NCBI RefSeq assembly: GCF_000719515.1
Contig: NZ_JOGR01000002.1
Coordinates: forward strand, 1-64,000
DNA from: Glycomyces sp. NRRL B-16210
Lineage (GTDB): Bacteria > Actinomycetota > Actinomycetes > Mycobacteriales > Micromonosporaceae
Direction of reading: 5' to 3'
DNA length: 64,000 nt
Part shown: in pieces, positions 1 through 6,748 of the stretch
How the letters are laid out: the number at the start of each line of letters is the position of its first letter
How positions within the stretch are numbered: position 1 is the first letter of the stretch
Position numbers and translations under genes: made by a program
The notes under the pieces: model-generated
What the model was told of the DNA's origin: nothing
The model's input: the letters and a program-made list of their open reading frames with translations, nothing else
The model's database searches: none

Positions 1-35
1 GCGTGGGGCGTGGGGCGTGGGGCGTGGGGCGTGGT
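1..35. repeat. 7-bp tandem repeat GCGTGGG, about five copies
   Basis: Four perfect GCGTGGG units and a fifth that ends in T occur head to tail at the left edge of the window. The array may continue outside the window, so the true copy number is unknown. It lies downstream of the opu operon and is not coding in any convincing frame. The interval 85-206 that follows the adjacent hairpin shows no gene. Confidence 0.85.
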
Positions 36-50
36 CTCGAAAACTGAAGC

Positions 51-84
51 GGGGGCGGGACCGGAGTGCTCCGGTCCCGCCCCC
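51..84 (-). terminator. Strong hairpin, probable terminator of the opu operon
   Basis: A 16-bp perfect stem (51-66 with 69-84) with a 2-nt apex lies 123 bp beyond the stop of opuAC. Read on the minus strand, a short TTTT tract follows about 8 nt after the stem. It could also stop transcription arriving from the left. Confidence 0.65.
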
Positions 85-206
85 CCTGCCGCCCGCTGTG
101 GGGCGAGCGGTCGGGTCGCCTACGGCTTCGCCATCGGCGGCCCTGTCGCGCGCGGTCGCACCGGCTATGGTCCTCTTCCTGCCATGGAACCCGCGCGCGT
201 GCCTGA

Positions 207-1127
207 CTAGGAGATCAGCGTCGACAGGTCGTTGTCGGCGATCCAGGCCTCGACGCCCGCGTCGACGTCCCCGTCGTGGTCGAGGAAGACCGCGCCCTCC
301 AGCTCGTGCACCTGCTCCACGGTCATCGTGAAGCCGCCGAGCGCCTCGGCGATCTCCGGGAAGTCGGCCGCGAAGCCGGTGCGGGTCAGCGTGTGGATCG
401 ACTCGCCGGCGCCGAGGGCGCCCTCGGGGTCTTCCAGGTTCTTCAGGTCGTACTGCCCGTAAGCGCGGTGCGGCATCCACAGGGTCACCACGATCGGCTC
501 CTCGGCCGCGTACGCCGCGTCCAGCTCGGTCAGCATCGTGGCGGTCGACGAGGTCACCAGGTCGAGGTCGGTGATCCCGTAGGTCGGGATGACCTCGCTC
601 TCGGTGATCTGGGTGAGGCCCGCTCCGGCCTCGATGCCGATGATCTGGCCGCCGAACAGATCGGCGTTGTCGTTGAGGTCGGCCAGCGAGTCCACGCCTT
701 CGACGTAGGTCGGCACGGCGATGGTCAGGTCCGCGTCGTCCAGCCAGATCCCGAGGTCCTCGAGGTCGTCGCCGTACTCGTCCAGGTAGTTCTGGTGCGT
801 GACCGGGAGCCAGCCGTCGAGGAAGAAGTCGATGTCCCCCGCGGCGATGCCCTCGAACAGCGGCCCGGCGTCGGCGAACTCCTGGGTCGTGACGGTGTAG
901 CCGGCGTCGCTGAGGATCCGGTCCCACAGCCCGGTGGCGACCACGGCCTCGTCCCAGTTGATGTAGCCGATGGTGATCTCGCCTTCCCCTTCGGGGATGA
1001 GGTCGACGTTCTCGGTGCTCTCGTCGCCGCCGTCCTCGCTCTCGACCGTGCAGGCGGCGAGGCCGAAGGCCATGGTGGCGGCGGCGCCGGTTGCGACGGC
1101 GCCTCTGATGATCGAACGACGTTGCAT
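207..1127 (-). CDS. opuAC: Glycine betaine/choline-type ABC transporter substrate-binding lipoprotein
   Basis: The 306-aa protein begins with a basic RRS motif, a hydrophobic stretch and a lipobox ending LAAC (Cys26), so it should be an exported lipoprotein. The mature part follows the OpuAC family fold, with Trp-containing segments YINWDEAV, DGWLPVTHQ and WMPHRAY of the kind that form the aromatic cage for quaternary amines. I chose the inner ATG at 1127 because GAAAGGA precedes it by about 9 nt and the signal peptide then starts correctly; an upstream in-frame ATG at 1160 has no such support. It is the last gene of the operon, 52 bp after the permease. Substrate (betaine, proline betaine or choline) cannot be decided from sequence. 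Confidence 0.93.
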   Translation of the reverse strand: MQRRSIIRGAVATGAAATMAFGLAACTVESEDGGDESTENVDLIPEGEGEITIGYINWDEAVVATGLWDRILSDAGYTVTTQEFADAGPLFEGIAAGDIDFFLDGWLPVTHQNYLDEYGDDLEDLGIWLDDADLTIAVPTYVEGVDSLADLNDNADLFGGQIIGIEAGAGLTQITESEVIPTYGITDLDLVTSSTATMLTELDAAYAAEEPIVVTLWMPHRAYGQYDLKNLEDPEGALGAGESIHTLTRTGFAADFPEIAEALGGFTMTVEQVHELEGAVFLDHDGDVDAGVEAWIADNDLSTLIS

Positions 1128-1179
1128 GAAGGTCGCTTCCTTTCGGGCGGTTGGGTTCATCCGGTGGTCGTGGAAGGGG

Positions 1180-2079
1180 TCACTGCGTGAGGAGGGCCGC
1201 GCGGGCGACCGGCGTGCGGTCGGACAGGCCCTGGGTGACGCGGTCGAGGAAGACGGCGAGGAAGACCACGGCGAGTCCGGCGTTGAAGCCGGAGGCGAGG
1301 TCGACCCGGCTGAGCGAGTTCGTGATGATCTCGCCGAGGCCGCCGCCGCCGACCAGGCCCGCGATGACCACCATGGACAGTGCGAGCATGATGACCTGGT
1401 TGAGGCCGGCCATGATCGTCGGCAGCGCGAGCGGCAGCTTGATGCGGGCGAGGATCGACGCGGGCGAGGCGCCGAAGGCCTGCCCGGCCTCGACGACCTC
1501 CTTGTCGACCTGGCGCAGGCCCAGTTCGGTGAAGCGCACGCCGGGCGGCATGCAGAAGATGATGGTGGCGATGATGCCGGGCACCACGCCGACGCGGAAG
1601 AGCATGACCACCGGCAGGAGGTACACGAACGCCGGCAGCGTCTGCATGAAGTCCAGCGCCGGCCGCGTCAACGTCGAGACGGTCCGGTTCTCGGAGGCGA
1701 GGATGCCCAGCGGCACGGCGATGATCGTCGCTATCAGCGCCGAGACGATGACCATCGCGAGGGTCTCCATCGTCTCCTCCCAGTAGGGCATCCACGCGAC
1801 GACGAACATGCCCGCGCCCATGCCCAGGCCCAGCTTCCAGCCCTTGGCCGCGAACGCGACTGCGGCGAAGACCAGGACCATCAGGCCCGAAGGCAGCCAC
1901 AGGAGCGCGTCGGCGAGGTTGGAGTAGAGGAACTCGAGGAAGTCCTTGATGCCGGTGAAGAACGGCGCCCAGGTCGCGCGCGCCCAGCGGATGGCGGACT
2001 CCATCCAGTCGCCGATGGCGAGTTCGGGCAGCGGCTTCCAGACGTAGGTCCAGAACCAGTCGCGGAGGTAGTCGATCAT
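1180..2079 (-). CDS. opuAB: Glycine betaine-type ABC transporter permease
   Basis: This 299-aa integral membrane protein belongs to the ProW/OpuAB permease family. It starts with an amphipathic segment (WFWTYVWKPLPELAIGDWM) and has several membrane helices; the cytoplasmic coupling region contains LRQVDKEVVEAGQAFGASP, the EAA-type loop that contacts the ATPase. The start ATG at 2079 overlaps the stop of the ATPase gene in an ATGA arrangement, implying translational coupling. It transports the ligand delivered by the lipoprotein encoded downstream. Confidence 0.94.
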   Translation of the reverse strand: MIDYLRDWFWTYVWKPLPELAIGDWMESAIRWARATWAPFFTGIKDFLEFLYSNLADALLWLPSGLMVLVFAAVAFAAKGWKLGLGMGAGMFVVAWMPYWEETMETLAMVIVSALIATIIAVPLGILASENRTVSTLTRPALDFMQTLPAFVYLLPVVMLFRVGVVPGIIATIIFCMPPGVRFTELGLRQVDKEVVEAGQAFGASPASILARIKLPLALPTIMAGLNQVIMLALSMVVIAGLVGGGGLGEIITNSLSRVDLASGFNAGLAVVFLAVFLDRVTQGLSDRTPVARAALLTQ

Positions 2080-3164
2080 GCGGGCTGGCGCTCCTCTTCG
2101 GCTCCGCGGTCCGTGCCGGGCTCGGGGTCCGGCTCGGCCTGGGGCTCGGTGTCTGGTTCGGGGGCAAGGGACTTGAGGATGGATCGGGGGGTGACCACGC
2201 CGAGCGGGTCGTCGTTGTCGTCCACGACCAGCAAGGGGGCCTTGGAGTTGAGGACCGGCTCGTACAGCTCGTTGACCGGCACGCCCGACTCGACGGTGGT
2301 GAACTCGCTGGTGTCGGTGGCGCCGCACGGCTCCATGACCGCCTCGGCGGTGAGCACGCGGCTGCGGTCGACGTCGGCGGTGAACTCGGCGACGTAGTCG
2401 TCGGCCGGGTGCAGCAGGAGGTCCTCAGCGGTGCCGAGCTGCTTGACCTCGCCGTCGCACACGGCGATCCGGTCGCCGATGCGCATGGCCTCGTTGAGGT
2501 CGTGCGTGATGAACACGATGGTCTTGGCGAGCTTGCCCTGGAGGTCGAGGAGCTGGTCCTGCATCTCCTGGCGGATGAGCGGGTCGAGGGCGCTGAAGGC
2601 CTCGTCCATGAGCAGGATCTCGGTGTCGGCCGCGAGCGCGCGGGCCAGGCCCACCCGCTGCTTCATGCCGCCGGAGAGCTGGGCGGGGAGCTTGTCCTCG
2701 TGGCCGGTGAGGCCCACGAGCTCGACCGCCTCCCTGGCGCGCTCCAGCCGCTCGGCCTTGCTCAGGCCCTTGATCTCCAGTCCGAACGCGACGTTCTCGA
2801 CCACGGTGCGGTGGGGGAGGAGCGCGAAGTGCTGGAAGACCATGCTGATCTTCTCGCGGCGCAGGCGGCGCAGATCGCGCGGCGAGAGCGCCCCGAGGTC
2901 GACGCCGTCGATGAAGATCTTCCCGGCCGTGGGCTTGATGAGGCCGTTGAGCATCCGGATGAGGGTGGACTTGCCGGACCCGGAAAGGCCCATGACCACG
3001 AAGATCTCGCCGGCTTCGATCTGCCAGTTGTGGTCGATGACCGCGGCGGTGACGTTCCGAGCGTTCAGTGCTTCGCGGGGGACGCCGTCCTGAAGCTGGA
3101 GGACGGCCTTCTGGGCGCCTTTGCCGAAGACTTTGTACAGGGATTCCACTGCGATCGCGGGCAT
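2076..3164 (-). CDS. opuAA: Glycine betaine-type ABC transporter ATPase with C-terminal CBS module
   Basis: The 362-aa protein carries Walker A GLSGSGKST (about residues 59-67), signature LSGGM (163-167) and Walker B ILLMDE (183-188). After the nucleotide-binding domain, residues from about 270 to 335 resemble a CBS module, the region that in OpuA-type transporters senses ionic strength; the tail is Glu/Pro-rich. Its ATG is preceded by GAAAGGA. It is the first gene of opuAA-AB-AC and its promoter must lie in 3165-3536. Expression of such operons is usually osmotically controlled, but no specific element for that is recognised here. Confidence 0.95.
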   Translation of the reverse strand: MPAIAVESLYKVFGKGAQKAVLQLQDGVPREALNARNVTAAVIDHNWQIEAGEIFVVMGLSGSGKSTLIRMLNGLIKPTAGKIFIDGVDLGALSPRDLRRLRREKISMVFQHFALLPHRTVVENVAFGLEIKGLSKAERLERAREAVELVGLTGHEDKLPAQLSGGMKQRVGLARALAADTEILLMDEAFSALDPLIRQEMQDQLLDLQGKLAKTIVFITHDLNEAMRIGDRIAVCDGEVKQLGTAEDLLLHPADDYVAEFTADVDRSRVLTAEAVMEPCGATDTSEFTTVESGVPVNELYEPVLNSKAPLLVVDDNDDPLGVVTPRSILKSLAPEPDTEPQAEPDPEPGTDRGAEEERQPA

Positions 3165-3536
3165 TACGTCCTTTCGTGGCGCCGGTGCGAGTCGACGAAT
3201 CGGGGGCTCGAGCTCGCGGGCGCGCGGGTTTCCGTCGGGGCGGCAACTGGTGAAACACTAGTCAACACCTGTGCATTTTCAACCCGAGCACTACGTGAGA
3301 AGGCCGACACGGGAAGTGTGATTCGCACGTTTTCGCAGGTGAGAGGCCTGATATCGTTTGTCGATCTGCTTTCGGTTCGATTGTCTACAATCTGACATTC
3401 CTAAGAATTGACGCATCGGCTTGACGCTTTCGAGACCGTCCCGTGACCGCATGGTTCGGTGCCGTGGTTCGGCGGCATGGCTCGGCGGGATGGCTCGAGA
3501 GGTGCGGTCCAGTTGCCCGGGCATTCGCGGTCCCCG
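3165..3536. other. Intergenic region upstream of the opu operon
   Basis: About 370 bp without a credible gene. The part 3290-3410 is clearly more AT-rich than its surroundings and should hold the opu promoter, read leftwards. It contains the palindrome listed separately at 3379-3392. I could not settle on a -35/-10 pair. Confidence 0.6.
3379..3392. promoter_or_regulatory. Palindrome GATTGT-CT-ACAATC, possible operator
   Basis: A perfect 6-2-6 inverted repeat, 215 bp upstream of the opuAA start and within the AT-rich part of the intergenic region. The core TTGTCTACAA resembles the GT-N-AC style of GntR-family operators. Both the function and the regulator are inference; it could act on opu or on nothing. 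Confidence 0.35.
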
Positions 3537-4439
3537 CTACGGCAGCCGCGCGGCCTTCGCCCGCTCGGTGATGGCCGCCAGTTCCGTCTCCCCGAGCCCC
3601 AGTGCCCGGGCCTTCTCGTACTCGCCGGCGATGTCGGTGCCCATCCGCATCGGCGAGTCCGTGCCCAGCACCACCGCGATGCCCGCCTCCAGGAACCGCG
3701 GCAGCGGGTGCGCCTCCAGGCTCGGGACCATGCCCAGGACCACCGCCGAGGTCAGGCACACCTCCACGGTCACGTCGCGCTCGGCGAGCAGCCGCATGAT
3801 CCCCGGGTCGCTCGCCGCGCCGACGGCGTGCCCGATGCGCCCGATCTGCTCGATCTCGGCCAGCGACGCCAGGTTCGAGCCGTTGAAGGCCCCCGCGGGG
3901 ACGGTGACGCCCAGTCCCGCCGCGCCGGCGGCCTCGGCCACGACCCGCCCGCGCGTCCAGTCCGCCTCGGCCGCATACGGGACGTAGATGATCTCGACTC
4001 CAGCCAGGCCCGCCGCCGCAGCGTCGCCGAACGCGTCGCACAGCTCCCGCAGCATCGGGTCCCACAGGTTCATGCTCAAGACGGCGCCCGCGTCGAAGTC
4101 CGGGTAGATCTCGGTGACGCTCGCCCGCGCCGCCTCGAACCGCTCCATGAACTGCGGGTACACCACCGACTCCTGCGGCAGCCGCAGCTCGGTGTAGACC
4201 GCGCCGCCGCGAGCGGCGGCGGCCAGGGCGTCCGCCAGGATGCCCTCGTACACCTCGGGGTCGACCGCGTCGAGGTCGAAGCGCGGCACCGCCGACATGC
4301 GTTGGAGGCGGGCGAGGCCGGGCGGGGCCACGGTCTGCACGCTCGTGCGCCGGTCCGCCCAGTCCACCGGCGAGGAGCTCAACACCTGATCGAGGCGCGC
4401 GGGCCATTCAGTGTTCTGGTGCAGGTCGATGAGATCCAT
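3537..4439 (-). CDS. Adenosine deaminase-like protein with a degenerate active site
   Basis: The 300-aa protein is recognisable as adenosine/AMP deaminase superfamily by RIGHAVGA (201-208), VEVCLTSA (225-232) and HPLPRFLEAGIAVVLGTDSP (244-263). Several canonical catalytic and metal positions are changed: the N-terminal HxH is H7-Q-N9, the HAGE motif reads PAGA (181-184), and the TDDP motif reads TDSP. His204 and Asp261 remain. Loss of the HAGE His and Glu removes a zinc ligand and the catalytic acid, so ordinary deamination is unlikely. The reading frame is intact and its composition matches the genome, so it is not an obvious pseudogene. It might be a binding or regulatory protein, or use another chemistry. 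No operon partner. Confidence 0.8.
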   Translation of the reverse strand: MDLIDLHQNTEWPARLDQVLSSSPVDWADRRTSVQTVAPPGLARLQRMSAVPRFDLDAVDPEVYEGILADALAAAARGGAVYTELRLPQESVVYPQFMERFEAARASVTEIYPDFDAGAVLSMNLWDPMLRELCDAFGDAAAAGLAGVEIIYVPYAAEADWTRGRVVAEAAGAAGLGVTVPAGAFNGSNLASLAEIEQIGRIGHAVGAASDPGIMRLLAERDVTVEVCLTSAVVLGMVPSLEAHPLPRFLEAGIAVVLGTDSPMRMGTDIAGEYEKARALGLGETELAAITERAKAARLP

Positions 4440-4736
4440 GTTGGGATGATCACATTTCGATCACGGACGAGCCGGTCTTTCGTGCGGCGTGTCCCTTTCG
4501 GGGAGTGACGGCTTTGCGACACTCGCGCCCGATGTCCTTCTTTCGGATGAACTTCCGGTGCGGCCGAGCGAAGTCGGTCCAGAACCGCTCCCCGTGACGG
4601 CCCCGCGAGCGAACCGTGACCGACCCGGCGGGCCCGCCGCCGCGCCCGCCGAGCCCTGCGAGGACCCCATGAGACACGTCCCAGCGGTCCTCGCGGCGGT
4701 ACCGCGTCCGCGTCGTCACCGTTAGACTTCCCGCTT
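4440..4736. other. Divergent intergenic region between the deaminase-like gene and dxs
   Basis: About 300 bp with overlapping short open frames but no credible gene. At its right end TAGACT (4723-4728) lies 8 nt before the dxs ATG and is a plausible -10 element for a leaderless or near-leaderless dxs mRNA; I see no good -35 match. Confidence 0.5.
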
Positions 4737-6662
4737 ATGAACTCGCACGACGAAACCGAGATGGGCCCGCTGCTGTCAGGCATCGGCAGGCTGGCCGATT
4801 TCAAGTCGCTGGACGAGGCCGACCTCCCCGCGCTCGCGGAGGAGCTCCGCGCGTTCCTGGTCGACGCGGTCGCCAGGACCGGCGGCCATATCGGCCCCAA
4901 CCTCGGCGTCGTCGAGCTGACCATGGCGATCCACCGGGTCTTCGACTCCCCGCACGACCAGATCGTGTTCGACACCGGCCACCAGTCGTACGTCCACAAG
5001 GCCCTCACCGGCCGCGCCGACCGCTTCGCCGGGCTGCGCGGGCGCGGAGGCCTCACCGGCTACCCGAGCCGGGCCGAGTCCCCGCACGACCTCGTCGAGA
5101 ACTCCCACGCCTCCACGGCCCTGTCCTACGCCGACGGCCTCGCGAAGGCCCACGCGCTCTCCGGCTCCGACCGCCACGTGGTGGCCCTCGTCGGCGACGG
5201 CGCGCTCACCGGCGGCATGTGCTGGGAGGCGCTCAACAACATCGCCGCCCGCGAGGACCTCAAACTCGTCATCGTCGTCAACGACAACGGCCGCTCCTAC
5301 GCGCCCACTGTCGGCGGCCTCGCCAAGCGCCTGTCGGGCCTTCGCCTCAACCCCGGTTACGAGCCGACGCTCAAGCGGATCCAGGAGCTCGTCGAGCGCA
5401 TCCCGCTGGTCGGCCGCGCGGCGTACGCGGGCCTGCACGCGGCCAAGACCGGCATCAAGGACGCCCTCGCCCCGCAGGGCATGTTCTCCGACCTCGGCAT
5501 CAAGTACGTCGGCCCGGTCGACGGCCACGACGTGGCCGAGCTGACCGAGGCGCTGGAGCGCGCCAAGCGCTTCGGCGGCCCCGTGATCGTCCACGCCCTC
5601 ACCGAGAAGGGCCACGGCTGGGCCCCGGCCCGCGCCGACGAGGCCGAGCAGATGCACTCGCCCGCCGCGTTCGACCCGATCACCGGCGAACTGGTCGGCG
5701 CCTCGAAGCGCCGCTGGACCGGCGTGTTCGCCGAAGAGCTGGTGGCGCAGGCGAACCTGCGGCCCGAGGTCGTGGCGATCACCGCCGCGATGCCCGGTCC
5801 GACCGGGGTCGACAAGCTCATGAAGCGCCACCCCGAGCGGGTCTTCGACGTGGGCATCGCCGAGCAGCACGCCGTCACCTCCGCCGCGGGCCTGGCCATG
5901 AACGGCCTGCACCCGGTCGTGGCCGTGTACTCCACGTTCATGAACCGCGCGTTCGACCAGACCGTGCTCGACGTGGCGATGCACCGCCTGCCGGTCACGT
6001 TCGTGCTCGACCGGGCCGGGGTCACCGGCCCCGACGGGCCGAGCCACTACGGCATCTGGGACACCTCGATCTTCAGGGTCGTGCCCGGTCTGCGGATCGC
6101 GGCCCCCCGCGACGCCGCCTCGCTGCGCGAGGAGTTCGCCGAGGCGCTGTCGGTCGACGACGGCCCGACGATGCTGCGCTTCCCGACCGGCGCGATCCCC
6201 GAGGCCGACCTGACCGCCGTCGAAGTCCACGAGGGCCTCGACGTGCTCGTCAAGCACGAGGACGACGAACTGCTCATCGTCGCGTGCGGATCGTTCGCCG
6301 CGATGGCCGTGGAAGTCGCGTCCCTCCTCGCCGAGCAGGGCATCCGGGCGACCGTGGTCGACCCGCGGTGGATCTCGCCGGTGCCCGAGCCGCTGGTGAA
6401 GCTCGCGGGCCAGTACCCGCTGGTGGCCACGATGGAGGACGGCATCCGCACCGGCGGCTTCGGCGACGCGCTCGCGCAGTCGCTGCGCGACGCCGGCGAG
6501 GAAGTGCCCTTGGTCGACTTCGCGGTCGAGCGCGGCTGGCACCCGCACGGCTCGCGCGCCCAGCTCCTCGCCGACCTGGGCCTGACCTCTGCCGCGATCG
6601 CCGACCGCCTCGCGGGCGAGGTCCACCGCCGCGGCGAAGCCGAAGCGCACCACCACCACTAG
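4737..6662 (+). CDS. dxs: 1-deoxy-D-xylulose-5-phosphate synthase
   Basis: DXS condenses pyruvate and glyceraldehyde-3-phosphate, using thiamine diphosphate, as the first step of the non-mevalonate isoprenoid pathway. The 641-aa product has the expected layout: N-terminal TPP domain with GGHIGPNLG (His51), GHQSYVHK (81-88) and GDG...NDN (153-155, 182-184), then the pyrimidine-binding domain with DVGIAEQHAV, and a C-terminal transketolase-type domain. Length is normal. The start is the only reasonable ATG; TAGACT lies 8 nt upstream and there is no Shine-Dalgarno. The protein ends in four consecutive histidines, which is natural here but unusual. Monocistronic, followed by a hairpin. Confidence 0.97.
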   Translation: MNSHDETEMGPLLSGIGRLADFKSLDEADLPALAEELRAFLVDAVARTGGHIGPNLGVVELTMAIHRVFDSPHDQIVFDTGHQSYVHKALTGRADRFAGLRGRGGLTGYPSRAESPHDLVENSHASTALSYADGLAKAHALSGSDRHVVALVGDGALTGGMCWEALNNIAAREDLKLVIVVNDNGRSYAPTVGGLAKRLSGLRLNPGYEPTLKRIQELVERIPLVGRAAYAGLHAAKTGIKDALAPQGMFSDLGIKYVGPVDGHDVAELTEALERAKRFGGPVIVHALTEKGHGWAPARADEAEQMHSPAAFDPITGELVGASKRRWTGVFAEELVAQANLRPEVVAITAAMPGPTGVDKLMKRHPERVFDVGIAEQHAVTSAAGLAMNGLHPVVAVYSTFMNRAFDQTVLDVAMHRLPVTFVLDRAGVTGPDGPSHYGIWDTSIFRVVPGLRIAAPRDAASLREEFAEALSVDDGPTMLRFPTGAIPEADLTAVEVHEGLDVLVKHEDDELLIVACGSFAAMAVEVASLLAEQGIRATVVDPRWISPVPEPLVKLAGQYPLVATMEDGIRTGGFGDALAQSLRDAGEEVPLVDFAVERGWHPHGSRAQLLADLGLTSAAIADRLAGEVHRRGEAEAHHHH

Positions 6663-6670
6663 AACGAAGC

Positions 6671-6702
6671 GGCGCGGCGGGCCCTGTAGGACCCGCCGCG
6701 CC
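6671..6702 (+). terminator. Hairpin terminator after dxs
   Basis: An 11-bp perfect G/C stem (6671-6681 with 6692-6702) with a 10-nt loop starts 9 bp after the dxs stop and is followed by TGGTGCTGCTCTT. It lies between convergent genes and probably serves both strands. Confidence 0.75.
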
Positions 6703-6748
6703 TGGTGCTGCTCTTAAGACGCCCGCCGGGCGCTTGTCGGTTGCATTC

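Noticed and set aside
4440..4725. Short frames between the deaminase-like gene and dxs
   Set aside because: Several overlapping frames on both strands, none with a ribosome-binding site or recognisable sequence.
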